64,000 nucleotides of DNA from Accumulibacter sp. (GTDB lineage Bacteria; Pseudomonadota; Gammaproteobacteria; Burkholderiales; Rhodocyclaceae). The stretch lies in contig NZ_JAPUVR010000076.1 in assembly GCF_029255125.1 (NCBI RefSeq), positions 1 through 64,000 of the forward strand, written 5' to 3'. Below the pieces are notes generated by a model. The model had not been told where the DNA came from and searched no databases. It worked only from the letters and a program-made list of their open reading frames with translations. Below are positions 51,966 through 61,620 of the stretch, piece by piece. Made by a program: the position numbers and the translations under genes. The first letter of the stretch is position 1; every line of letters starts with the position of its first letter.

Positions 51966-51993
51966 GAGCGCCGAGCGCCGAGCACCGAGCACC
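51966..51993. repeat. Four tandem 7-bp repeats
   Basis: GAGCGCC, GAGCGCC, GAGCACC, GAGCACC in direct succession in the convergent gap between tcdA and the diguanylate cyclase. It looks like slippage; no hairpin with a U run accompanies it. Confidence 0.7.
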
Positions 51994-52014
51994 GCCGTTA
52001 CAAGGGTTTCTTCT

Positions 52015-53808
52015 TCAGGCGATCAATACGCGGTTCTTGCCAGCCTGTTTGGCGGCGTACATGGCGTCATCGGCCCGCTTGGTGACCATTGCCAGCGTGT
52101 CATCAGGACGCAGCTCGCTGACTCCGGCGCTGAAGGTGATCAGTTGCCGCGTGTTGTCGTGCAGGAAAATGCGCCGGGTCAGTTCGCGCTGCAGACGAAC
52201 GAGCGCGGTCTGCGCGTCGTCTATCGGTGTCTCCGGCAGCAGGATGATGAACTCCTCGCCGCCATAGCGCGCTACCGTATCGTGTGGTCTCAGCGTTTCG
52301 CGAATCACCGTACTCAAGTGGATCAAAGCTTGATCGCCCGCCTGGTGACCGAGCGAGTCGTTGAGCTTCTTGAAGTTGTCGATGTCGAGCAGCGCGACGC
52401 ACATCGTCGCGTGACGGCGCCGGGAACGCGCGACTTCCTTGTTGAAGGCTTCTTCGAGTCCACGTCGATTGAGCACGCCGGTCAACTGGTCGTGGCGAAC
52501 CAGCGTACTCGCTTTGTCGAGTTCGGCCTGCAACTGGCTGATACGTTGGTCGGCTTCCTCGACGCGTCGGCGCGCGGCGCGCAACTCGTCGCGCGAGCGC
52601 TGCGCATTGAGCTGAATGATCTGCGTTTCGCGAATCACTTCGGCAAGAACGTCTTCGAGTTGCCCGATGTCTTCCGCTTGACTGATCCGTTCAGCACAGA
52701 CTTCGATCTTGTCGTGATACTCCGAGGTCGAATCGGCGAACTCGGCCAAGTGGTCGACGAAACCGGCCAACATCTGCTTGAGCGATTCCTTGGCCTCGTT
52801 AAGGCTGTGCTTGAGCTGACTCTGCTTGAATATGACCTCCTTCAAACGGCTCTCGGCGTCGCTCAGCGAGCGTATGCTCAGCGGCCGGGCAACGATGTCG
52901 CGCACGATGTCGATTTGACCTTTCAACCAGTGGTCCTCGACAACCAGTTCGCCAACATTCTCGATCAGCAGACGCAACAGGTTGAGCAGACCGGCATGCA
53001 CCTCGCCGCGGTCCTCGGTCAGGAGTTCCAGGCGAAAAGCGAAGTTCTGTAGTCGGGTCTGCAGTCCTTGCACCGCCGCCGGCGAGTTGGCCGTGCGCGC
53101 GCTGTCAGCCAACATCCGGGTATCGGCGAGCAGTTCGGGCTCATCCGCCAACACCGTCGGAATGATCACTGCCAACGTATGGACGAACAGGTCGCGCAGT
53201 TCGTCGGTGGCAGCGGCTACTCCGGTCGCCTCGGAAGACGGCACGGCAGCACCAGCTGCGGCTTCAACCGCCAGGCCGAGCGGAGTTGCGCCAGCGACCA
53301 GCGGAATTTCCTCGCTCCCCGGCTCGCTCGATGCCCACGACCTGACCAGTCCTTGCAAGCGAGTGAAGAAGACTTCGTTATTGCCGCCCGCACCGCTCGC
53401 CAGGACGCGCTCGAGCGCCTCACGTTTGCGCGCGACGGTGAGACCCGTCTGCTTGGCGTCCCATTGGCGGACGAAGTCGGCGAGCACCTCACTCCATGGC
53501 AGATCGCTTTCCTTGCCGAGCTGCAGCACCAGGTCGGCCAAGCCGGCACGCAATTCCGGCCAGTTCCTGGCCTTGAAAGCGCTCTCGAAGCTCCTGGCCA
53601 GCCTTTGCTGGACGACTGTTTGCCGAGGCAAAGCGGCGAGCAGCGCTCTGAGTTCCCGCTCTGGAAATGGTTCGCCTGCGTCGCTGGCCGTACCGGCAAT
53701 CTCGTGATACAGGGCCCGGTAGTTTTCCGGGGACGGCGCCAAGCGGCGCACCGCGAGCAGGCGCAAGGCTTCGCGGGCAATTTCAGAGGGATTCGACAGG
53801 TTCGCCAT
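52015..53808 (-). CDS. Soluble diguanylate cyclase (GGDEF, GGEEF variant)
   Basis: 597 residues, no membrane segment or signal peptide. The N-terminal about 390 residues are helical and not a PAS, GAF or REC domain that I recognise (ALRLLAVRRLAPSPENYRALYHEI near the start). A coiled coil follows (QLNAQRSRDELRAARRRVEEADQ), then the GGDEF domain (about 430-597) with DQLTGVLNRRG, the active motif GGEEF and RxxD (RPHD) five residues before it, so an active, feedback-inhibited cyclase is expected. MANLSN is used as start; the open frame runs on to 54132 but that part is antisense to the tRNA. Confidence 0.92.
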   Translation of the reverse strand: MANLSNPSEIAREALRLLAVRRLAPSPENYRALYHEIAGTASDAGEPFPERELRALLAALPRQTVVQQRLARSFESAFKARNWPELRAGLADLVLQLGKESDLPWSEVLADFVRQWDAKQTGLTVARKREALERVLASGAGGNNEVFFTRLQGLVRSWASSEPGSEEIPLVAGATPLGLAVEAAAGAAVPSSEATGVAAATDELRDLFVHTLAVIIPTVLADEPELLADTRMLADSARTANSPAAVQGLQTRLQNFAFRLELLTEDRGEVHAGLLNLLRLLIENVGELVVEDHWLKGQIDIVRDIVARPLSIRSLSDAESRLKEVIFKQSQLKHSLNEAKESLKQMLAGFVDHLAEFADSTSEYHDKIEVCAERISQAEDIGQLEDVLAEVIRETQIIQLNAQRSRDELRAARRRVEEADQRISQLQAELDKASTLVRHDQLTGVLNRRGLEEAFNKEVARSRRRHATMCVALLDIDNFKKLNDSLGHQAGDQALIHLSTVIRETLRPHDTVARYGGEEFIILLPETPIDDAQTALVRLQRELTRRIFLHDNTRQLITFSAGVSELRPDDTLAMVTKRADDAMYAAKQAGKNRVLIA

Positions 53809-53939
53809 GGGTCTTCCGTGATCGCTTGATGGACGAATTCTACCAGTGGAACAAGGCGATCCGGCTCTGCGAATGGCCTTTTTACAGTGTGGTCGCGCAG
53901 CGGATAATCCAGCCAGGCGCGGCAGGCGTCGACTTCCGC

Positions 53940-53945
53940 TATAAT
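53940..53945 (+). promoter_or_regulatory. -10 element upstream of the tRNA-Thr
   Basis: TATAAT 19 nt before the tRNA 5' end. No convincing -35 at the matching spacing. Confidence 0.4.
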
Positions 53946-53964
53946 CGGCCGCTTGCTTCAGTTC

Positions 53965-54038
53965 GCCTCCGTAGCATGAAGGTCGTGCAGTTGATTTGTA
54001 ATCATCTGGTGTTGGTTCGATTCCGACCGGAGGCACCA
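53965..54038 (+). tRNA. tRNA-Thr (anticodon TGT) with atypical D arm
   Basis: 74 nt including an encoded CCA. Acceptor stem GCCTCCG/CGGAGGC is perfect, with G1-C72, C2-G71 and discriminator A73, as expected for threonine. T arm GTTGG-TTCGATT-CCGAC is standard. The anticodon loop TTTGTAA gives TGT (reads ACA). Oddities: the D loop is GAAGGTC, lacking the usual A14 and A21, and the anticodon stem has a T-T opposition at 28-42. The small membrane-protein gene follows 23 nt later. Confidence 0.8.
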
Positions 54039-54061
54039 CCCAAAACACTCGGTTGGAGCCT

Positions 54062-54361
54062 ATGCAGCACGTCATCTGGATACTCTGGCCGGCGTTCATC
54101 GCTGCCGGCGTGGCCGAAGGCCTGTTCTTCACGCTGATCGATCCTCGACAACTGTACCTGTTCGGCCAACTTGTCGAGTGGCCGCCGATCGCGACCTACT
54201 CGACCGGTTTCTTCCTGTTCTGGCTGGTTTGCCTGTGCGCCAGCCTGATGACCTACTTCATGATGCCGAGCGCGGCCAAGGAAGCCCTCAGGAAAGCCGC
54301 TGCCGAGCGCGAGGATCTGGCGCGCCCGCGTCGGCGCGAACCGAAAGGCGTAGACCGCTAG
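54062..54361 (+). CDS. Small membrane protein of unknown function
   Basis: 99 residues with two hydrophobic helices (about 3-26 and 40-62) and a charged C-terminal tail rich in Arg, Lys and Glu. GGAG lies just before the ATG. I do not recognise a named family. It is read directly downstream of the tRNA-Thr, perhaps from the same transcript. Its TAG stop overlaps the stop of metZ in a shared CTAG. Confidence 0.7.
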   Translation: MQHVIWILWPAFIAAGVAEGLFFTLIDPRQLYLFGQLVEWPPIATYSTGFFLFWLVCLCASLMTYFMMPSAAKEALRKAAAEREDLARPRRREPKGVDR

Positions 54362-55542
54362 GCTGCGGTGAGGCCGCGCTCGAGGTCGTTCTGCAAGTCG
54401 GCGACGGCTTCGAGACCGACGGCAATGCGCAGCAAGTCGTCACCGATTCCGGCGGCGGCGCGCTGCTCAGGCGTCAGACGCCCGTGCGTGGTCGATGCCG
54501 GGTGCGTTAGCGTGGTCTTGGTGTCACCCAGGTTGGCGGTAATCGACAGCAGTCGACAGCTGTCGATCACTTTCCAGGCTTCGGCGCGCGCACCCTTGAC
54601 GGTAAAGGAGACAATCGCGCCGCCTCCTTTCTGCTGCCGCCGGACGAGATCGAATTGTCCATGCGAGGGCAGACCGGGGTAGTAGACGCGCGCGACGCGC
54701 GGATGCGTCTCGAGCCATTGGGCCAACTCAAGCGCCTTGGCTGACTGCGCCAACATCCGTATCTGAAGCGTCTCGAGTCCCTTCAGCAAGATCCACGCAT
54801 TAAACGCGGAGAGCGTCGGACCTGCCGTGCGCAGGAAGCGGAAGACCTCCTCGGTCAGCCTGCGTGGCCCGACGACCGCGCCACCGAGAACTCGCCCTTG
54901 TCCGTCGAGGTACTTGGTTGCCGAGTGCACGACCAGATCAGCGCCCAGGTCGAGCGGCCGCTGCAGGATCGGCGTGCAGAAGCAGTTGTCGACCGCGAGC
55001 AGGATGTTGTGTCGCTGGGCAATCGCCGCCAGGGCGGAAATGTCGGCCACCTCGGTGAGCGGATTTGACGGTGTCTCGAGGAAGAACAGTTTGGTTTGCG
55101 GTCGGATTGCCGCTTGCCAGGCATCAAGATCGGTCTGGCCGACAAAGCTTGTCTGCAGGCCGAAGCGTGGCATGATCGTTCCGAGCAACTGTTGTGTCGC
55201 ACCGAATAGTCCGGTCGACGCAACCAGATGATCGCCAGCGCTGCACAAGGCCATCAGCAGGGCGAGAATGGACGACATCCCGGATGCGGTGGCAACGCAA
55301 TCTTCGGCGCCTTCGAGCGTCGCCAAGCGATCCTGGAAGGTCTTTACGGTCGGATTGGTGAAGCGCGAGTAGACATTCCCTTCCTCTTCGCCGGAAAAGC
55401 GGGCGGCGGCTTGCGCAGCGTTGTCAAAGACGAAGCTCGAAGTCAGATACAAGGCTTCGCTGTGCTCGTTGAACTGGCTGCGTTCCTGACCGGCGCGCAC
55501 GGCCAGCGTTTCGAGCGAAAGCGGGGCCTCAGTCTTGCGCAT
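54358..55542 (-). CDS. metZ: O-succinylhomoserine sulfhydrylase
   Basis: 394 residues, PLP-dependent Cys/Met metabolism family. The cofactor lysine is in [33 protein letters not shown] and [17 protein letters not shown] match the direct-sulfhydrylation enzymes. It makes homocysteine from O-succinylhomoserine and sulfide. It follows purF by 5 nt, the classic purF-metZ pair, and this context favours MetZ over cystathionine synthases. Confidence 0.92.
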   Translation of the reverse strand: MRKTEAPLSLETLAVRAGQERSQFNEHSEALYLTSSFVFDNAAQAAARFSGEEEGNVYSRFTNPTVKTFQDRLATLEGAEDCVATASGMSSILALLMALCSAGDHLVASTGLFGATQQLLGTIMPRFGLQTSFVGQTDLDAWQAAIRPQTKLFFLETPSNPLTEVADISALAAIAQRHNILLAVDNCFCTPILQRPLDLGADLVVHSATKYLDGQGRVLGGAVVGPRRLTEEVFRFLRTAGPTLSAFNAWILLKGLETLQIRMLAQSAKALELAQWLETHPRVARVYYPGLPSHGQFDLVRRQQKGGGAIVSFTVKGARAEAWKVIDSCRLLSITANLGDTKTTLTHPASTTHGRLTPEQRAAAGIGDDLLRIAVGLEAVADLQNDLERGLTAA

Positions 55543-55547
55543 CGGGG

Positions 55548-57074
55548 TCAGCCGACCGACAGGAGATTGAGCTGAAGCTGCTTCGAGGTCCAGCGCTCGT
55601 CCTTGCTCAAATGGTGGTGGCCTTCACGTGCCTGTTCGATGGCCGTCAGATACTCGGGGCTGACGTCACCGGTAACATAGGATCCGTTGAAGCACGAGGT
55701 GTCGAAGCGCGATAGCGTCGGCTTCAGGTCGCGGATCGAGGCTTCGAGCGCTTGCAGATCCTGATAGACGAGTGCGTCGGCGCCAATTTCGCGAGCAATC
55801 TCTTCGCCCGTGCGACCGGTGGCAATCAGTTCGGCGCGCGTCGGCATGTCGATGCCATAGACATTGGGATAACGCACAGGCGGTGAAGCCGAGGCAAAGT
55901 AGACCTTGAGCGCACCGGCCGCGCGTGCCATTTCGACGATCTCACGACTCGTCGTGCCGCGCACGATCGAATCGTCGACGAGCAGGACGCGCTTGCCCTT
56001 GAATTCCTGGGCGACGGTGTTCAGCTTCTGGCGAACCGACCGGCGCCGCGTCGCCTGACCCGGCATGATGAACGTCCGGCCGATATAGCGATTCTTGACG
56101 AAGCCTTCGCGGTAGGGAACGCCGATTCGCTGCGCCAACTGCATGGCCGACGGGCGGCTCGAATCCGGTATCGGAATCACCACGTCGATCTGGTCGACCG
56201 GAATGTACTGGACCAGCTTGTCGGCCAGATGTTCGCCCATCCGCAGGCGTGCTTCGTAAACCGATACACCATCGATCACCGAATCTGGACGCGCGAGGTA
56301 AACGAACTCGAAGATGCACGGTGACAGCGACGCGTTCGGCGCACATTGACGCTGGTGCAGCCGATGCTCGAGATCGACGAAGATCGCTTCGCCGGGCTCG
56401 ACATCGCGCAGAACCTGAAAGTTGAGCGTGTCGAGCGCGACGCTTTCCGAAGCAAAGAGGTACTCGGTTCCCTCACGCGTCTCGTTGAAGCCGAAGACGA
56501 GCGGACGAATTCCGTGCGGGTCACGAAAGGCCAGCATGCCGTAGCCGGCGATCATCGCAACGACGGCGTAAGCCCCCCGACAGCGCCGATGGACGCCGCT
56601 GACAGCGGCAAAGATGGTATCCAGGTCGAGCCGACACCCCTTGGCCGTCGCTTGCAGTTCATGCGCCAGCGCGTTGAGCAGCACTTCCGAGTCCGAGGTC
56701 GTATTGATGTGCCGCAGATCCTGGCGGAACATCTCCTCCTTCAGTTGCTGCGTATTGGTCAGGTTGCCGTTGTGTCCGAGGACGATGCCGAACGGCGAGT
56801 TGACGTAGAACGGCTGCGAGAGGGCGGAATCGAAGGCTGAGCCAGCGGTCGGATAGCGGCAGTGGGCGATTCCCATGTTGCCCGGTAGCGCGCGCATGTT
56901 GCGCGTGCGAAAGACGTCGCGCACCAGGCCTGAGCCTTTATGCATGTGGAACGTATCGTCTTCGGTCGTGGCGATTCCCGCCGCGTCCTGTCCGCGGTGC
57001 TGCAGGACCATCAGACCATCGTAGAGCAACTGGTTGACTGGTGTGGTCGCAACAACTCCAAGAATCCCGCACAT
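55548..57074 (-). CDS. purF: Amidophosphoribosyltransferase
   Basis: 508 residues. Catalyses the first committed step of purine synthesis. Cys2 in MCGILGVV is the glutaminase nucleophile, so no propeptide is present; RGQDAAGI and GHNGNLTN belong to the N-terminal domain; the PRPP loop is VLLVDDSIVRGTTS. It lies between cvpA and metZ. Confidence 0.98.
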   Translation of the reverse strand: MCGILGVVATTPVNQLLYDGLMVLQHRGQDAAGIATTEDDTFHMHKGSGLVRDVFRTRNMRALPGNMGIAHCRYPTAGSAFDSALSQPFYVNSPFGIVLGHNGNLTNTQQLKEEMFRQDLRHINTTSDSEVLLNALAHELQATAKGCRLDLDTIFAAVSGVHRRCRGAYAVVAMIAGYGMLAFRDPHGIRPLVFGFNETREGTEYLFASESVALDTLNFQVLRDVEPGEAIFVDLEHRLHQRQCAPNASLSPCIFEFVYLARPDSVIDGVSVYEARLRMGEHLADKLVQYIPVDQIDVVIPIPDSSRPSAMQLAQRIGVPYREGFVKNRYIGRTFIMPGQATRRRSVRQKLNTVAQEFKGKRVLLVDDSIVRGTTSREIVEMARAAGALKVYFASASPPVRYPNVYGIDMPTRAELIATGRTGEEIAREIGADALVYQDLQALEASIRDLKPTLSRFDTSCFNGSYVTGDVSPEYLTAIEQAREGHHHLSKDERWTSKQLQLNLLSVG

Positions 57075-57083
57075 CGTCTTTCC

Positions 57084-57572
57084 CTACCCGAACCTGATTC
57101 GTTTGGCCACCTCTGCCGGCAACCATGGCTTGCTGGCGAGCACAGCCGTTTGCAAGGGTGGCGAGAGATAGGCTTCGCTCCACCACTTCTCACGCGGCAA
57201 GGAAGTCATGCCGCCGAGTGCGACGAGCACCAGGACAATCGCCAGACCTCGCGCAACGCCGAAAATGACGCCCAGAAGGCGATCGGTCAGGGTCAGACGG
57301 AGCGCCTTGAGCATGCCTTGAACCGCCAGACGGAGCAAGGCCATGACGACCAGCACGCCAACAAAAACCGTCAGCCAGCCGGCGAGCACGCGCAGCGACG
57401 GCTCGGCGATCGTGGCAAATCCTTCGCCGACCGCTGGCCCCCACCACTTGGCGGCCAGGAAAGCGCCTATCCAGGCGGTCAAGGCGATGACTTCACCCAC
57501 CACGCCTCGCCACAAGCCGAGCATCAGTGATGCGGCAACGACGAAAACCACAACGTAATCGAAGACCGTCAT
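57084..57572 (-). CDS. cvpA: CvpA family membrane protein
   Basis: 162 residues with four hydrophobic helices; FDYVVVFVVAASLMLGLWRGVVGEVIAL is the typical start. Required for colicin V production and envelope homeostasis in relatives. It overlaps the SPOR gene upstream by 4 nt (ATGA) and precedes purF by 9 nt, the usual order. Confidence 0.94.
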   Translation of the reverse strand: MTVFDYVVVFVVAASLMLGLWRGVVGEVIALTAWIGAFLAAKWWGPAVGEGFATIAEPSLRVLAGWLTVFVGVLVVMALLRLAVQGMLKALRLTLTDRLLGVIFGVARGLAIVLVLVALGGMTSLPREKWWSEAYLSPPLQTAVLASKPWLPAEVAKRIRFG

Positions 57573-58381
57573 TGCTTGCCGACAACGGCTCCACTAACGC
57601 CAAGCTGCTTGAGCTTCTCGAGCGCCTTGTCGGCAGCTTCACGGTTGGGAAATGGACCAGCGCGTACGCGCGTCCGCGATCCATCCGGCGCATTGTACGA
57701 CTCGGTGTAGGTGTCGACACCAGCGCCGCCGACCTTCCCCTGCAACTGCTTGGCCTTTTCGGCTTCGGTGAAGGCGCCAAGCTGTATGAAGTGCTGCGTG
57801 CGCGGTTTGCTCGCCTTCGCCTCGCCCGTCTTTCCGCTCAGGATCGCCTTCGCACGCTGCTGTTCCTGGCTTGAACGCTTGTCGTCAGCCGCCGGTTTGG
57901 CGGCAGGCTTGGCTGCTTTCTGCGCGGTGGTCTTGTCGGCCGGTTTTTGCGCCGGGCGGACGGTCTGCTTGGTCGCCGACGGAAGCACCGGCGAAGTCGC
58001 CTTCCTGGTTTCTGGAGTCTTGTCGGCTGCTTTCGGGGTTGGCGCGCTGTTCTCGGCATCGCCCCGCCGGCCGCTTGGCGAGCTCACGGCACCAGCTTTG
58101 ACGCCGGCCGCATCGACCGCGTCGCCGGGCACCGCCGAAACGGCAGGCTGCTCAACGCCGGTTGCCTTGGCCGGCGAGCCCGGCGCCGCTGCGCCTGGTT
58201 TGAACGGCAGTTGATCCTGTCCCGGTATGCGAATCTGAACGTTCTGTACCAGCGGCTTCGGTTCCTCGTCCATGACCATCGGCAATACGACGGCGGCCAG
58301 TCCCGCGAAAGCAACCGCTCCAACCAGACGGCGACGTGCCCGCTTTTTCAGTTGCAGTTGGGGGTCACTGGTTTCAGTCAT
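57569..58381 (-). CDS. SPOR-domain membrane protein (DedD-like)
   Basis: 270 residues. A short cytoplasmic basic segment (LKKRARRR), one helix (VGAVAFAGLAAVVLPMVM), a long Pro/Ala/Lys linker (about 60-190) and a C-terminal SPOR domain (about 193-268: FIQLGAFTEAEKAKQLQGKV). SPOR domains bind denuded peptidoglycan at the septum. Between folC and cvpA, the position of dedD in many proteobacteria. Confidence 0.92.
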   Translation of the reverse strand: MTETSDPQLQLKKRARRRLVGAVAFAGLAAVVLPMVMDEEPKPLVQNVQIRIPGQDQLPFKPGAAAPGSPAKATGVEQPAVSAVPGDAVDAAGVKAGAVSSPSGRRGDAENSAPTPKAADKTPETRKATSPVLPSATKQTVRPAQKPADKTTAQKAAKPAAKPAADDKRSSQEQQRAKAILSGKTGEAKASKPRTQHFIQLGAFTEAEKAKQLQGKVGGAGVDTYTESYNAPDGSRTRVRAGPFPNREAADKALEKLKQLGVSGAVVGKQ

Positions 58382-58435
58382 CGATAGCGTGGATATGCAC
58401 TGGCGTACCGGCGTCGCGTACTGGCGTCGCTGTAG

Positions 58436-59767
58436 TCAGCGACCAAGGTTCAATGCCTGCATGACGGCTGCGACCGTTTGGAAAGATCCGAAGACGACGA
58501 TTCTATCATCTTCCTTGGCCATCTTGGCGGCGCAGTCGAACGCTGCGCCGGGCGAAGCAAAGCACCGGTAAGCGCCGCCCAGCCCGGCACCGACGAAGCT
58601 AGCCAGATGCGCTGCCGTCGCCGCTCGCGGGCCAGCCAGGTCGGTCAGCATCCACTGGTCTACCTTGCCCGCCAGGGGCGCCAGCGAAGCGGCAATATCC
58701 TTGTCGGCCAACATGCCGACCACCGCGAAGGTTCGCGCGCAATAGCCCAGGTCGGCAAGATTGCTTGCCAGTTCGCCCACCGCTTGCGGATTGTGCGCCA
58801 CATCCAGAACGATCGTCGGCCTTCCCGGCAGAACCTGAAAGCGACCAGGAAGCTGCAGCTCGATCAAACCGCGCCGGACAGCCTGCATCGACAAGGGCAG
58901 GCGGGCGCGCAACAATTCGCCGGCGGCGAGCGCGACGCTGGCATTGCGCAGCTGGCAGCGGCCACGCAGCGCCGGGTTCGCCAGGCCACCGCGACGTAGT
59001 CCGTCGCGACCCCAGAAGGTCCACTGGGTGCGGTCGCCGAAGTAGCCGAAGTCACGCCCGAGCAGGTGCAGATCGGCCCCGATCGCCAGCGCATGCTCGA
59101 CCAGCGACGCCGGTGGCTCGGGGTCGGCGCACAGCGCCGGTCGACCAGGTCGAAAGATGCCGGCTTTCTCGACGCCGATTGCCGCGCGGGTATTACCCAG
59201 CCATTCGGTATGATCCAGCGCGATACTGGTAACGATCGCACAGTCCGCATCGTAGGCATTCACCGCATCGAGTCGGCCGCCGAGCCCGACTTCGAGGATG
59301 ACCACTTCTGCCTGGCAGGCGCGGAATACTTCGACGGCGGCCAGCGTCGCGAATTCGAAGTAGGTCAGCAAAGTTGCGCCGGCGGCCTGGCGGGCGCTTT
59401 CGACACAGGCAAATGCGCGGGCCAGGGTGGCGTCGTCCACCGCCTGGCGATCGATGCGTGTGCGCTCGTTGAAATCGATCAGGTGGGGCGACGTGTAGCA
59501 GCCGACGCGGTAGCCAGCGAAGCTGTAGATGGCTTCCAGATAGGCGCAGGTGGACCCTTTGCCGTTCGTTCCGCCGACGGTGATCAGTGGGCACGACACG
59601 TCTTGCCCGAGAATCTGTTTGACCCGAACGACGCGTTCCAGGCCGAGTTCGATCCCGCTCTGACCCTTGGGGTGCAAGGCCTCGAGGTGGGCCAGCCAGA
59701 GTGCCAGAGGAGAATCGGCGGCAGGAGTGGCCGCCTCTCCGCCCGCAGCGCTGCTGGCAGCGGTCAC
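58436..59767 (-). CDS. folC: Bifunctional dihydrofolate synthase/folylpolyglutamate synthase
   Basis: 443 residues, Mur-ligase fold. P-loop VGGTNGKGSTCAYLE; CYTSPHLIDFNERTRID; EVGLGGRLDAVNAYDAD; C-terminal domain VLDVAHNPQAVGELA. It joins glutamate to dihydropteroate and later to folates. A GTG start is assumed because the Ala-rich leader precedes LALWLAHLEALHP. Same strand as accD and the SPOR gene. Confidence 0.95.
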   Translation of the reverse strand: MTAASSAAGGEAATPAADSPLALWLAHLEALHPKGQSGIELGLERVVRVKQILGQDVSCPLITVGGTNGKGSTCAYLEAIYSFAGYRVGCYTSPHLIDFNERTRIDRQAVDDATLARAFACVESARQAAGATLLTYFEFATLAAVEVFRACQAEVVILEVGLGGRLDAVNAYDADCAIVTSIALDHTEWLGNTRAAIGVEKAGIFRPGRPALCADPEPPASLVEHALAIGADLHLLGRDFGYFGDRTQWTFWGRDGLRRGGLANPALRGRCQLRNASVALAAGELLRARLPLSMQAVRRGLIELQLPGRFQVLPGRPTIVLDVAHNPQAVGELASNLADLGYCARTFAVVGMLADKDIAASLAPLAGKVDQWMLTDLAGPRAATAAHLASFVGAGLGGAYRCFASPGAAFDCAAKMAKEDDRIVVFGSFQTVAAVMQALNLGR

Positions 59768-59924
59768 GCGTCAGGCCCGCGCAATCCAACGCACGCGCAA
59801 GGTCGGCTGCCGCGCGGCGCTGTCGATGGCTGAGCTTCATCGCGCGAGCGACGAACGGCTTCGCTGCGCTGGGCAACAGCACGCCAAGCCCAGCGCGCTG
59901 CACCGCCGTACGGCGGTTCGCTGC

Positions 59925-60797
59925 TCACGCTGTAGCCGGCCTCTTCTGCAACATCGCGAGCAGGCCGGCGAGACGTTCGCGCATTTCTCGACGGTCGACG
60001 ATGAGGTCGATGGCGCCTTTGTCGAGCAGGAATTCGGAGCGCTGGAAGCCCTCGGGCAGCGTTTCACGTACGGTCTGTTCGATCACTCGCGGGCCGGCAA
60101 AACCGATCAGCGCGCCCGGCTCGGCAATCACGATGTCGCCGATGAAAGCGAAGGATGCCGAAACACCGCCCATCGTCGGATCGGTAAGGATCGAAATGAA
60201 AGGCAAGCGGGCCTGCCCAAGACGCGTCAGGGTAGCCGTCGTTTTCGCCATCTGCATCAGCGAAAACAGGCCTTCCTGCATGCGCGCACCACCGGAAGCG
60301 CTGACGCAGATGAACGCCAGCCGTTGGTCGATCGCCGCCTGTACGCCGCGCACGAAACGTTCGCCCAGCACTGACCCCATCGAGCCGCCCATGAAATCGA
60401 ACTCGAAAGCGGCAAGCACGACGGGGAAGGTCCGGATCGAACCGCGCACGACGACCAGCGCATCGCTTTCGCCGGTCGCCGCGCTGGCGTCACGCAGGCG
60501 CTCGGGATAGGGGCGGCTGTCCTTGAACAGCAGCGAATCGACCGGCAACACTTCAGAGCCGATCTCCGAACGGCCCTCGGCGTCGAGGAGCAGGTCGATC
60601 CGTGCGCGCGCATCAAGCCGGTTGTGGTAACCGCATTTCGGGCAGACATTACAGTTCTTGGCCAGATCGCTCGCGTAGAGCACAGCGTCACAGCCTGGGC
60701 ACTTGCTCCAGAGTCCCTCTGGCAGGGCCGATCGCCGCTCGACGCCGGGCTCGTTGCGTTTGATCTTGGGCGGCAACAGCTTGTTCAACCAGCTCAT
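59925..60797 (-). CDS. accD: Acetyl-CoA carboxylase carboxyltransferase subunit beta
   Basis: 290 residues. An N-terminal zinc ribbon with C33/C36 and C52/C55 precedes the carboxyltransferase domain ([48 protein letters not shown]). It joins AccA to make malonyl-CoA for fatty acid synthesis. It overlaps trpA by 4 nt and is followed by folC after 157 nt. Confidence 0.98.
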   Translation of the reverse strand: MSWLNKLLPPKIKRNEPGVERRSALPEGLWSKCPGCDAVLYASDLAKNCNVCPKCGYHNRLDARARIDLLLDAEGRSEIGSEVLPVDSLLFKDSRPYPERLRDASAATGESDALVVVRGSIRTFPVVLAAFEFDFMGGSMGSVLGERFVRGVQAAIDQRLAFICVSASGGARMQEGLFSLMQMAKTTATLTRLGQARLPFISILTDPTMGGVSASFAFIGDIVIAEPGALIGFAGPRVIEQTVRETLPEGFQRSEFLLDKGAIDLIVDRREMRERLAGLLAMLQKRPATA

Positions 60798-61618
60798 GGT
60801 CTTCCTCGTGAGTCGGACGCCACGCCGTCGATTCCGCGGCGGAGGTCGGCGACCAATGCAGCAACGCGCTGGCAGGCCTGCTCCGGTGCCGAGCGCTCGA
60901 TTTCTTCGATGATCCGACTGCCGACGACCACTGCGTCGGCCACCGCCGCGACCGCTGCGGCGGTCGCGGCGTCGCGGATGCCAAAACCGACGCCGATGGG
61001 GACGCCAGTGCGCGCGCGGATATCCGGAACGCGCGCGGCGACGGCAGCGATGTCGAGCGCGCTGGAGCCGGTTACCCCCTTCAGCGAAACATAATAGATG
61101 TAGCCGCGAGCCAGTTTGCCAACCTCAGCGATGCGCGCAGGATTCGAGGTGGGTGCCAGCAGGAAAATCGGCGCCAGTGCATGACGGCCGAGGATCGCGG
61201 CAAAATCGGCGCTTTCTTCAGGCGGGTAGTCAACGACCAGAACGCCATCCACACCGGCCGATGCGGCTGCTTCGGCAAAGGCCTCGGCCCCCATCGCTTC
61301 GATCGGGTTGGCATAGCCCATCAGGACGAGCGGGGTCGTCTGGTCATCCGCCCGGAAGGCGCGCACCATCGCCAGCACCTGGCGCAGGCTGACGCCGTTC
61401 GCCAGCGCGCGCTCCGAGGCGCGCTGAATCGTCGGCCCATCGGCCATCGGGTCGGAAAAGGGAACGCCCACTTCAATGAGGTCGGCGCCAGCGCTCACCA
61501 GCGTATGCAGCAAGGGAACCGTCAACGCTGGTGCAGGATCGCCGGCGGTGATGAAGGGGATCAGTGCCTTGCGCCCCTGCTCGCGCAGGCGGGCAAATGC
61601 AGTTTCAATTCGCGCCAT
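60794..61618 (-). CDS. trpA: Tryptophan synthase alpha subunit
   Basis: 274 residues. The catalytic Glu and Asp lie in [31 protein letters not shown] and [12 protein letters not shown] are also typical. It splits indole-3-glycerol phosphate to indole for TrpB. It starts 2 nt after trpB. Confidence 0.97.
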   Translation of the reverse strand: MARIETAFARLREQGRKALIPFITAGDPAPALTVPLLHTLVSAGADLIEVGVPFSDPMADGPTIQRASERALANGVSLRQVLAMVRAFRADDQTTPLVLMGYANPIEAMGAEAFAEAAASAGVDGVLVVDYPPEESADFAAILGRHALAPIFLLAPTSNPARIAEVGKLARGYIYYVSLKGVTGSSALDIAAVAARVPDIRARTGVPIGVGFGIRDAATAAAVAAVADAVVVGSRIIEEIERSAPEQACQRVAALVADLRRGIDGVASDSRGRP

Positions 61619-61620
61619 GG

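Noticed and set aside
53809-54132. Upstream extension of the soluble diguanylate cyclase
   Set aside because: It would run antisense through the tRNA-Thr; the GIEPT-like peptide is the well-known ghost of tRNA sequence.
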